Shown one piece after another: positions 16,217 through 22,972 of a stretch of 44,429 bases of DNA; positions within the stretch are counted from its first letter, which is position 1; each line of letters starts with the position of its first letter. Source of the DNA: Candidatus Faecousia intestinigallinarum. Its GTDB lineage: Bacteria > Bacillota > Clostridia > Oscillospirales > Oscillospiraceae. A program made the position numbers and the translations under genes. Under the pieces are notes generated by a model. The model searched no databases. It worked only from the letters and a program-made list of their open reading frames with translations, and had not been told where the DNA came from. Where the stretch lies: the NCBI GenBank assembly GCA_018715805.1, contig DVKX01000053.1, positions 1 through 44,429 of the forward strand, given 5' to 3'.

Positions 16217-17215
16217 TTAGAGGCAGCAATCTCCTGTTTTTAGATAGGTGACGGTATCCCGCAGCGTATCTTTCAGATCCCTGGGATGATAGCCCAGAGC
16301 TTTCGTGGCCTTCTCGTGGGAGAAATTGCCGTTGGATTGCAGGGTATACAGGGAATAGCGGGTAAACAACGGCCGTTTGCCGGTGAGCTTACCCAACGCC
16401 TCGGAAAAGGGCGCGGCGATTTTTGCCAGCTGAATGGGCAGACAGGACATCTTCTTGCCGCCGGTGAGCTTTTGCAGGTAGGCCAGCAAATCCTTGATGG
16501 AAAGATAGCGGTTGGAGAGAATGTAGCATTCGCCGGCTTTTCCCCGTTCCGCCGCAGCGAGACAGCCCTGCGCCACATCTCTTACATCCACAAAATCGTA
16601 GCCGCCCTTTACCCCGGCGGGCAGATGTCCGGCCAGGTAGGTCTTTACCATCTGAATAATGTGGTTCTTGCCCTGGTCAAAGGGGCCTAGGATGCCGGAG
16701 GGGTGGACAACCACCGCGTCCAGCCCGTCCTTGGCCGCGTCCAGCACCGCCTGGGTAGCTTCCGCCTTGGTGCGGGCGTAGGCGCCGATCACCCGGTCTT
16801 TGGAGAAGCTGGTGACCTCCCGGATAATGCCCTTCTTGGGGGCTTCTTCAATGGCGTGAACAGAGCTGACGTATACCAGCCTGCGGACAGAATACTCCTG
16901 ACACAGGCGAATCACGTTTTTCGTGCCCTCTACATTTACGCTGTAGAGCTTCGGCGTGATTTTGCTGCCGATGGAGATCAGACCAGCGGCATGAATCACG
17001 ATGGTATCGTATTGTTCACTTCCCGCAAACAGAGGCACTAAGGTTTCCGGCTGCGTCACATCCCCGTGGACATAGGTCACATTGCCCTGATTTTCCAGTG
17101 ATTCCCCGGGGAGCAGCAGCCCACGGACAAGGCATTCAGTATTCTGAAGATAGCGGATGATGGTGCCGGCAAGATGACCGCCGGCGCCGGTGATGATATA
17201 GAGTTTCTGTAACAT
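16217..17215 (-). CDS. NAD(P)-dependent epimerase/dehydratase (extended SDR)
   Basis: A 332-aa atypical or extended short-chain dehydrogenase. The N-terminal 'YIITGAGGHLAGTIIRYL' is the glycine-rich nucleotide-binding loop. 'VIHAAGLISIG' follows, with 'LVYVSSVHAIEE' supplying the catalytic Ser and 'YARTKAEA' the YxxxK motif. The C-terminal substrate domain contains 'YDFVDVRDVAQG' and 'YILSNRYLSIKDLL'. It resembles dihydroflavonol-4-reductase/sugar-epimerase-like proteins, and the substrate is unknown. ATG 17215 follows an AAAGGAGG site. It is divergent from a TetR regulator with a palindrome between them, so it is probably the regulator's target. Confidence 0.9.
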   Translation of the reverse strand: MLQKLYIITGAGGHLAGTIIRYLQNTECLVRGLLLPGESLENQGNVTYVHGDVTQPETLVPLFAGSEQYDTIVIHAAGLISIGSKITPKLYSVNVEGTKNVIRLCQEYSVRRLVYVSSVHAIEEAPKKGIIREVTSFSKDRVIGAYARTKAEATQAVLDAAKDGLDAVVVHPSGILGPFDQGKNHIIQMVKTYLAGHLPAGVKGGYDFVDVRDVAQGCLAAAERGKAGECYILSNRYLSIKDLLAYLQKLTGGKKMSCLPIQLAKIAAPFSEALGKLTGKRPLFTRYSLYTLQSNGNFSHEKATKALGYHPRDLKDTLRDTVTYLKTGDCCL

Positions 17216-17259
17216 AATGCGGCCTCCTTTCCCTTGCATGGCCAATGGTGGTATACAGC

Positions 17260-17288
17260 TTGACAGGAATCCTTTCCTGTGTTATGAT
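17260..17288 (+). promoter_or_regulatory. tetR promoter
   Basis: A consensus TTGACA (17260-17265), a 17-nt spacer and TATGAT (17283-17288). Most of the palindrome at 17263-17280 lies between the two hexamers. Confidence 0.75.
17263..17280. promoter_or_regulatory. putative TetR operator palindrome
   Basis: An inverted repeat ACAGGAA-N4-TTCCTGT. It overlaps the -35 and spacer of the plus-strand tetR promoter and the expected transcription start of the minus-strand dehydrogenase promoter. It is the only such palindrome I see in the intergenic region. Assignment to this regulator is inference. Confidence 0.65.
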
Positions 17289-17315
17289 TATATCAACAAG
17301 CTGTCGGTATTGCTA
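17287..17315 (-). promoter_or_regulatory. promoter of the SDR gene
   Basis: On the minus strand TAGCAA (17315-17310), a 17-nt spacer and a perfect TATAAT (17292-17287). The -35 is weak. Confidence 0.5.
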
Positions 17316-17422
17316 CAGGCAGTATTTCTAAATACGGTGTGTATCCAACAGGTATCCTTAAAATGCTGGATTGCCAACACTTTTAGATGAAAACTTTTTG
17401 TGAACAAGGGGAGAGACGCCAG

Positions 17423-17977
17423 ATGGGTGAGAACAGACGGGTGCGTATGACCAAAAAAATGCTCCAGGAGGCCATGCTGGAGCTGCTGGAGCAAAAGCCT
17501 ATCCAGCGGATCACTGTGACGGATATTTGCCAGCTGGCAGATGTAAACCGCTCCACTTTTTACGCCTATTATGAGGATGTGGGGAAGCTGCTGCTGGAGA
17601 TCGAGGATGAGGTTTTGGATCAGCTTCCGGTATCGCCGGATATTCCTGCAACGACGGTGCATCAGTTTTTATCCGTATTGGAGGACTTTTTTGACTATGT
17701 TCGGAAAAATGAACGCCTGTTCCGCATCCTGATACTCCAGCGGGACAGCAGCAGCTTCAACCACCGGCTGGTGAACGCCGTCATGGAAAAGTACAGCCAG
17801 CCCTCCCAGCAGGGGAGGGAGCTGCTGGATCGATACGCTTATGTGTACTGCGTCAACGGTGTCATCGGCATTCTGCGGGAGTGGATCAGCGGAGGCTTCC
17901 CCCTGAGCACCCATGAGTTTACCAGGATGGTGCTGCAAATGTCCATCCAGGCCACGGCCGGGGAAATCGAGCAATAA
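17423..17977 (+). CDS. TetR/AcrR family transcriptional regulator
   Basis: A 184-aa one-component regulator. The N-terminal helix-turn-helix is typical: 'MLQEAMLELLEQKPIQRITV' precedes 'TDICQLADVNRSTFYAYYED', with the recognition-helix signature 'STFYAYY'. The C-terminal helical ligand domain has no assignable ligand. ATG 17423 is preferred over 17387, because GGGGAG lies just upstream of it and the HTH then starts near the N-terminus as usual. It is divergent from the dehydrogenase, with an autoregulatory-looking palindrome in its own promoter, and is followed by a strong terminator. Confidence 0.92.
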   Translation: MGENRRVRMTKKMLQEAMLELLEQKPIQRITVTDICQLADVNRSTFYAYYEDVGKLLLEIEDEVLDQLPVSPDIPATTVHQFLSVLEDFFDYVRKNERLFRILILQRDSSSFNHRLVNAVMEKYSQPSQQGRELLDRYAYVYCVNGVIGILREWISGGFPLSTHEFTRMVLQMSIQATAGEIEQ

Positions 17978-17981
17978 AACA

Positions 17982-18015
17982 GGGGCGGATACCAGTTTGG
18001 TATCCGCCCCATCTT
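17982..18015. terminator. bidirectional terminator
   Basis: A perfect 13-bp stem (17982-17994 with 17998-18010) and a 3-nt loop. The plus strand continues ATCTTT; the minus strand continues TGTTTTATT. It serves both convergent genes. Confidence 0.88.
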
Positions 18016-18044
18016 TCGCGGCAGGTCAGGGGAGCGCCGCCGCA

Positions 18045-18752
18045 TTACTTCTTCTTGTTGAATATCTTTTTGAACAGCTTTCCCAGCAAGAGTCCCAGGG
18101 GGATGCTGATCCCCAGCACGATCAAGATGGAGAGCAGCATATTGCCCCATATCTTCGGATCAGTGGCAATGCTCCAAATCACGAGAATGATGATGACAAC
18201 TGCAGTGGCTGATAGCATACAGCCGGAGGACTGCTTTTTCGGCTGCGATCCATTATGGAACGACGGCTGCGCGGAGGATCCGCTGCTGGAAGCACCACCG
18301 CCAGATCCCCCGCTGCTATAGGATCCGCTGGAGGAATGTTGACGGTTCAGCAGGAGCAGCAGCGCGGCGGCGCGCTGATTCGGGGATCCGCCCTCTACGC
18401 GCCCCACAATGTGATTCCGCCCGGCGCTGGCGCCCGCAGGGACGTCATAAATATCCCCATTCCAGGCAGCGTGTCCGGCAATGTAGCTCTGCCCAGCACT
18501 GGCGCCTGCGGGCACGCGATAGAGATTCCCGTCCCGGGATATGTAGCCAACCATACTGTTCCGTCCGGCGCTGACACCCACAGGGACATTGTAAACATTG
18601 CCGGCAGTATCCACGTGCCCCACAATATGATTCCGCCCGGCGCTGCTGCTTGGGGGTACGTCATACACGTCTCCGTTGTCTGCAATGTAGCCGACACAGT
18701 GTCCGCGCCCGGCGCTGACGCCTGCTGGTACGTCATAAATAAGACAATTCAT
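18045..18752 (-). CDS. five-repeat surface-like protein with C-terminal transmembrane segments
   Basis: A 235-aa protein of unknown function. Residues 6-125 are five tandem 24-residue repeats with the pattern Y-D-V-P-x-G-x-S-A-G-R-x-x-x-V-G-x-[IV]-x-x-x-G-[DN]-[VI]. This is reminiscent of short beta-repeat ('beta-flower'-type) domains, though that name is inference. A Ser/Gly-rich linker (about 140-175) follows, then two hydrophobic helices (about 183-200 and 208-228) and a lysine-rich tail. There is no signal peptide. The start has AAGGAGGG just upstream. The gene has its own promoter and lies between two copies of a 22-bp putative operator. The repeats are about 72 bp each at DNA level and are diverged, so they are not a recent expansion. 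Confidence 0.82.
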   Translation of the reverse strand: MNCLIYDVPAGVSAGRGHCVGYIADNGDVYDVPPSSSAGRNHIVGHVDTAGNVYNVPVGVSAGRNSMVGYISRDGNLYRVPAGASAGQSYIAGHAAWNGDIYDVPAGASAGRNHIVGRVEGGSPNQRAAALLLLLNRQHSSSGSYSSGGSGGGASSSGSSAQPSFHNGSQPKKQSSGCMLSATAVVIIILVIWSIATDPKIWGNMLLSILIVLGISIPLGLLLGKLFKKIFNKKK

Positions 18753-18800
18753 ACCGATCCCTCCTTATGTATCCCAATACCGCTGGCAAATTACCAAAAG

Positions 18801-18822
18801 GTGTACTTTTTTGTAAACTGCC
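18801..18822. repeat. 22-bp repeat, copy 1 (putative operator)
   Basis: It begins GTGTACTTTTTTGTAAACTG, with a TAC-N6-GTA core. It is 18 of 22 identical to a second copy at 18936-18957 in the same orientation. It lies in the expected 5' untranslated region of the repeat-protein gene. Confidence 0.6.
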
Positions 18823-18840
18823 CGGATGAGGTTTATTATC

Positions 18841-18869
18841 AGTATAGCACAGCAAGGTTGAGATTACAA
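18841..18869 (-). promoter_or_regulatory. promoter of the five-repeat protein gene
   Basis: On the minus strand TTGTAA (18869-18864), a 17-nt spacer and TATACT (18846-18841), with TGC before the -10. The 22-bp repeats lie on both sides of it. Confidence 0.65.
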
Positions 18870-18935
18870 TACTGATTTGACATTTTTTGCCTTAAAACGC
18901 CATCCATAAGTTTGATTTCTGCCTTTTGCAAAAAA

Positions 18936-18957
18936 GTACACTTTCTTGTAAGCTGCC
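18936..18957. repeat. 22-bp repeat, copy 2 (putative operator)
   Basis: It begins GTACACTTTCTTGTAAGCTG, differing from copy 1 at four positions. It lies about 100 bp upstream of the expected transcription start. The rest of 18753-19064 holds no gene that I can support. Confidence 0.55.
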
Positions 18958-19064
18958 GTTTTCTATTTTTCATACAGAGTTGCCTGGCGGCGGAAAACGG
19001 TCAGCGGGATTCTGCATACCTGCATCACCGTTACCGCTGCACTGGATGTTCTTCCGTATGCAGA

Positions 19065-19117
19065 AGAAAGCCACGCCGTACGCAGCCTGCCTGGCTGAAT
19101 ATGGCATGGCTTTTTCT
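19065..19117. terminator. hairpin downstream of mnmA
   Basis: Outer arms AAAGCCACGCC (19067-19077) and GGCATGGCTTT (19103-19113) pair with one mismatch, and CAGCC/GGCTG inside forms a second stem. On the minus strand CTTCT follows. It is a likely terminator for mnmA, of moderate quality. Confidence 0.45.
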
Positions 19118-19147
19118 GTTGACTTCCGACAAAGAGCGGGCGGTTTT

Positions 19148-20194
19148 CTATTCCTGCTCCCAAATGGTGCCGCCGCCCACCACAATGTCGCCGGAATACA
19201 GCACCACCGCCTGACCGGGGGTAATGGCTCGCTGGGGCTGATCAAACACCACCCGTGCAGCGCCGTTCTCCATGGGATACACGGTGGCGGGCTGCTCTGT
19301 ATGGCGGTAGCGAATTTTGGCGGCGACCCGCAGCGGCGCGGTGAGGGCAGGGAAAGGGAACCAGTTCCAATCGCCTGCGATTAGCTCGCTGCGGAAAAGA
19401 TCGGCATTGCGGCCGATGGTAACGGTATTCTTTTCCATATCCTTGCTGCATACATAGACAGGTTCGCCCATGGCCAGTCCCAGTCCTTTCCGCTGCCCCA
19501 GGGTATAGGCGACGGCGCCCCGATGCCTGCCGATTATGTTTCCGTTCCTATCCAGGAAGTCTCCGGCGGGATAGGTTTTCCCGGTGTACTGCTCCATAAA
19601 CGCCACATAATCCCCCTGAGGAATGAAGCAGATGTCCTGGCTCTCACCCTTTTTCGCATTGACAAGCGCCAGCTCCCCGGCAATTTCACGTACCTGTGCC
19701 TTGGTATGCGCTCCCAGCGGGAAGCGGATGTGAGACAGCTGCTCCTGGGTCAGGGTATAGAGGACATAGCTCTGATCCTTCCCTGGGTCAATGGCTTTCC
19801 GCAGCAGATACCGGCCAGTGTCCGGGTCTTGGGTTATCCGGGCGTAGTGGCCGGTGACGATACAGCTGCATCCCAATTCCTGGGCGGCGTCCCAAAGAAG
19901 GCCGAATTTCATGCGCTGATTGCATAAAATGCAGGGATTGGGCGTTCGTCCGCGCTCATAGCAGGCGACGAACGGGGCGATGACGTTTTCACGGAAGGCC
20001 TGCGTGTAGTCCAGCGCATAATGGGGCATGCCCAGCCGCGCCGCGACAGCCTTAGCGTCCTGCACCTCCTCTTCTTCCGCACGTTTGCACAGAAGCATTG
20101 TGGCGCCGATGCAGGTAAAACCGGCCTGTTGGGTTAAATAAGCGGAAACGGCGCTGTCTACGCCGCCGCTCATGGCGATGAGCGCTTTGGCCAT
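19148..20194 (-). CDS. mnmA: tRNA-specific 2-thiouridylase MnmA
   Basis: A 348-aa ATP-dependent enzyme that installs the 2-thio group on wobble U34 of Lys, Glu and Gln tRNAs, taking sulfur from a cysteine desulfurase relay. The PP-loop '[14 protein letters not shown]' is at the N-terminus. The catalytic cysteines lie in '[15 protein letters not shown]' (about residue 90) and '[14 protein letters not shown]' (about residue 188). The C-terminal beta-barrel is present. ATG 20194 follows GGAGGA; the longer frame to 20254 has no site. It has its own promoter and is divergent from the lysozyme gene. Confidence 0.96.
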   Translation of the reverse strand: MAKALIAMSGGVDSAVSAYLTQQAGFTCIGATMLLCKRAEEEEVQDAKAVAARLGMPHYALDYTQAFRENVIAPFVACYERGRTPNPCILCNQRMKFGLLWDAAQELGCSCIVTGHYARITQDPDTGRYLLRKAIDPGKDQSYVLYTLTQEQLSHIRFPLGAHTKAQVREIAGELALVNAKKGESQDICFIPQGDYVAFMEQYTGKTYPAGDFLDRNGNIIGRHRGAVAYTLGQRKGLGLAMGEPVYVCSKDMEKNTVTIGRNADLFRSELIAGDWNWFPFPALTAPLRVAAKIRYRHTEQPATVYPMENGAARVVFDQPQRAITPGQAVVLYSGDIVVGGGTIWEQE

Positions 20195-20225
20195 GGGGAT
20201 TCCTCCAAAATAAATATCTGGCTTC

Positions 20226-20254
20226 AGTCTACCATATATTTGGGAAAAATGCAA
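20226..20254 (-). promoter_or_regulatory. mnmA promoter
   Basis: On the minus strand TTGCAT (20254-20249), a 17-nt spacer and TAGACT (20231-20226). Confidence 0.65.
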
Positions 20255-20416
20255 ACGCTGACCACAAGATAGCAGAATGTAACAAAAATAGTGCTGTGTT
20301 ATGTAAATGAAACTTCACCGGTGGAAAAGTCGGGATATTCAAAAACTTTTACAAATTTCTCCAATTTTTACTGGGCGCAAATGGTAACAAAGTTGTAATT
20401 TTCTAAGAAAAAGGGC

Positions 20417-20445
20417 TTGCTTTTTTACGGATGGTCTGTTATAAT
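20417..20445 (+). promoter_or_regulatory. promoter of the lysozyme/SH3 gene
   Basis: TTGCTT (20417-20422), a 17-nt spacer and a perfect TATAAT (20440-20445). Its position rules out the ATG at 20431 as a start codon. Confidence 0.75.
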
Positions 20446-20481
20446 ACCGCCATAAACCACGAAAGTGAGGAACAGACAACT

Positions 20482-22707
20482 GTGAAAAAAAGAATACTAT
20501 GCCTACTCTTGTCTGCGGTATTGCTATTTACCCTGATTCCGGCTGTGTCGGCAAACGCCGCTTCGGCCATGGAGATCAGTCAAGAAGGCGTCAACCTTCT
20601 GAAAGCCTTTGAGGGTTTTTCCAAATATCCCTACTGGGATTATTCCCAGTACACGGTGGGTTATGGCACCCGCTGCCCGGACGAGGATCTGGAGCGCTAC
20701 CAGCGCGACGGCATCACTGAAGAAGAGGCTGAAGCACTGCTGCGTACATACATGGTCGCCATTGGAAAAAGCATCAACAGCTTTGCGGATAAGTATGGCC
20801 TGACCCTGAACCAGTATCAGTTTGACGCACTGGTACTCTTCTCCTACAACTGCGGAACCGGCTGGCTCTATGAAGACGGCCAGCTGCGCAGTGCCGTGAT
20901 CAACGGCGCTACGGGCAATGCCTTTATTCATCCCATAACGCTTTGGTGCAATGCCGGCGGTTCCATTCTCACCGGCCTGGTGCGCCGCCGTTTGGCGGAG
21001 GCAAACCTCTATCTCAATGGGGTGTATTCCTCCACGCCGCCCTCCAATTATTCTTATGTGCTCTACGATGCCAACGGCGGTAAGACCAGCCCCCGCATCC
21101 AGGGCTACGATTCCAACCTGACTGCTACGCCCATCCCCGTTCCCACGCGGGAGGGATACCACTTTGACGGCTGGTATACCGCCGCTTCCGGCGGCAGCAA
21201 GGTCAGCGTGCTGGATTCCGGTGTGCGCAACCGCACCCTGTATGCCCGCTGGACGCAGGACGGCGGCAGCATTGATACTACAGTAGATACTTCCGTTGGT
21301 ACTGCGGTGAATTACCGCCGGGTGACTACCGGCACGGTACAGGTGCTGCACAGACCCGCAGCGGATGCGGCGGTGATTAATACCCTGAGCGCCGATACGG
21401 AAGTGCTGATTGTCGCGGAGTATGTGTCCAATGGCGTTACATGGGGGCGGATTAACAGCAGCGGCTGGATCGATCTGAGCGCTACGAAGGAAGCGGCCAG
21501 CCTGGGAACCCCCATTGATCCTGTGGAGATCCGGGTAGAGACCAATGGCGTGAACCTGCGCAGCGGTCCCGGCACCAATTATTCCATTGTGGGTATGGCC
21601 AATGAGGGCGATACCATGACCATTACCGCTACTGCCACCGGCTCCGGCTATACCTGGGGTCAGTTTGACGGCGGCTGGATTGCCTTGACCTTTACCAATT
21701 TTGATACTGCCTCCAAGGACGAGGAGACGCCTGCGCCTCCCGTTGTAGAGCAGCCGGAAGCGCCCGGTAAGATGGGCACGGTCACTGCCGACAGCGGATT
21801 GTGCATTCGCAGCGGCGCCGGTACCAGCTACACGATTTTGGGCTACCTAAGTAAAGGCGACCGCGTGGAGATCCTGGAAGAAAAAACTTCCGGCAGCATG
21901 ACCTGGGGACGGATCTCCAGCGGCTGGATCAGCCTGGACTATGTAAAACTGGATTCCGCAGCGGAGGAAAAACCCACGGAACCGGAGACGATTCCTACGG
22001 AGCCAGAGACAAAACCCACAGAGCCGGAGACGAAGCCCACGGAGCCGGAGGCTACGGAACCGGAGGCCACAGAACCCCAGAGCAAGATGGGTACCATTAC
22101 CGGCAATGAACTGCGTATCCGCACCGGCCCCAGCACGGGCTACTCTATTGTAGGTTACCTGAATAAGGGCGACCGCGTGGAGATCCTGGAGCAAAAGACC
22201 ACCGGCAGCATGACCTGGGGCAAGATCAGTGCTGGTTGGATCAGCATGGACTATGTGAAACTGGATGATTCCAATTCTACCCCCTCCGAGCCCAGTACCC
22301 CGGATTCCGGCAGCAGCCAGAGCGGGCAGAAGGGTACCGTGAATGCCAGCAGCGGCCTGCGTATTCGCACCGGCCCCAGCACCTCCTACGGCATTGTAGG
22401 CTACCTGAACTACGGCGATCGGGTCACCATCCAGGAGACGAAGTCCGGTTGGGGCAAGATCAGTTCCGGCTGGATCAGCCTGGATTATGTGGATCTGGAT
22501 TCCGATGCCTCCAAGCCCTCCGTTAGTCAGACCAAAACCGTTACAGCGGACTGCCTGCTCATTCGCAGCGCGGCGGGTACCAGCAATTCTGTGGTTGGCT
22601 ATCTCTACTATGGAGAAAAAGTAACGATTACAGAAACCACCACCGTCGGCACGATGACTTGGGGCAAGATCAGCTCCGGCTGGATCAGCATGGACTATGT
22701 AAAATAA
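20482..22707 (+). CDS. secreted GH24 lysozyme-like protein with InlB-type repeat and six SH3 domains
   Basis: A 741-aa modular cell-wall hydrolase. Residues 1-27 are a signal peptide ending ANA/AS. A GH24 (phage T4-type) muramidase follows at about 30-185. Glu44, Asp53 and Thr58 in 'AFEGFSKYPYWDYSQYTVGY' approximate the E-D-T triad, with spacing one residue shorter than in T4. At about 190-265 is a Listeria-Bacteroides (InlB B) repeat ('GYHFDGWYTAASGGS'). Six bacterial SH3_3 domains follow, each with the 'LRIRTGPST' and 'GWISLDYV' pattern, and a Thr-Glu-Pro-rich linker separates the third and fourth. The start is GTG 20482 behind AGTGAGGA. Endogenous wall remodelling or secreted bacteriolysis are both possible. 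No other phage genes are nearby. Confidence 0.92.
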   Translation: MKKRILCLLLSAVLLFTLIPAVSANAASAMEISQEGVNLLKAFEGFSKYPYWDYSQYTVGYGTRCPDEDLERYQRDGITEEEAEALLRTYMVAIGKSINSFADKYGLTLNQYQFDALVLFSYNCGTGWLYEDGQLRSAVINGATGNAFIHPITLWCNAGGSILTGLVRRRLAEANLYLNGVYSSTPPSNYSYVLYDANGGKTSPRIQGYDSNLTATPIPVPTREGYHFDGWYTAASGGSKVSVLDSGVRNRTLYARWTQDGGSIDTTVDTSVGTAVNYRRVTTGTVQVLHRPAADAAVINTLSADTEVLIVAEYVSNGVTWGRINSSGWIDLSATKEAASLGTPIDPVEIRVETNGVNLRSGPGTNYSIVGMANEGDTMTITATATGSGYTWGQFDGGWIALTFTNFDTASKDEETPAPPVVEQPEAPGKMGTVTADSGLCIRSGAGTSYTILGYLSKGDRVEILEEKTSGSMTWGRISSGWISLDYVKLDSAAEEKPTEPETIPTEPETKPTEPETKPTEPEATEPEATEPQSKMGTITGNELRIRTGPSTGYSIVGYLNKGDRVEILEQKTTGSMTWGKISAGWISMDYVKLDDSNSTPSEPSTPDSGSSQSGQKGTVNASSGLRIRTGPSTSYGIVGYLNYGDRVTIQETKSGWGKISSGWISLDYVDLDSDASKPSVSQTKTVTADCLLIRSAAGTSNSVVGYLYYGEKVTITETTTVGTMTWGKISSGWISMDYVK

Positions 22708-22714
22708 ACATATA

Positions 22715-22755
22715 CCCCGCCTGGGCAGGCCGCTCAGGCGGGGTTTCTCAATTTT
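22715..22755 (+). terminator. terminator of the lysozyme/SH3 gene
   Basis: Stem CCCCGCCTG (22715-22723) / CAGGCGGGG (22735-22743), 11-nt loop, then TTTCTCAATTTT. Confidence 0.85.
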
Positions 22756-22921
22756 CGTAGGGACTGCAAAGATATTGCAAATGTTCTTTTATAGGGCGGT
22801 TTACATTTTAGACATAAACTGTTCATTTTTTAGAAATGTATTTCTTGTAAAATGCTAATACAATCCGTGAAGTTATAGCACGACTACATATGGTTGCCGT
22901 GTAACGGCGGAGGAGCAGCGG

Positions 22922-22972
22922 ATGCTCCGGGACACGAGCGATCCAGGAAAGGACAAGAGCGCTTTGGTATGA
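22922..22972 (+). CDS. leader peptide ahead of the DUF1538 gene
   Basis: A 16-residue frame, MLRDTSDPGKDKSALV. Its ATG has an ideal ribosome site (GGAGG at 22909-22913, 8-nt spacing). Its stop TGA overlaps the ATG of the DUF1538 gene (ATGA). The DUF1538 start itself has only a distant GGAAAGGA about 14 nt upstream. This looks like a translated leader whose ribosomes re-initiate on the membrane-protein gene. GGAGCA/TGCTCC around the leader start can also pair. The function is inferred from layout only. Confidence 0.5.
   Translation: MLRDTSDPGKDKSALV

Noticed and set aside
20431..20481. ATG 20431 as start of the lysozyme gene
   Set aside because: It lies between the -35 and -10 hexamers of the promoter at 20417-20445, so it is not on the transcript; GTG 20482 starts the signal peptide.
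21960..22080. Tandem DNA repeat in the lysozyme gene
   Set aside because: It encodes a Thr-Glu-Pro linker; the repetition is explained by protein composition and is not a mobile or CRISPR-like repeat.
22894..22968. TTG start giving a 25-residue extension to the DUF1538 protein
   Set aside because: No ribosome site before it, and the extension is Gly/Arg-rich and non-hydrophobic; the ribosome site at 22909 belongs to the leader frame in another phase.
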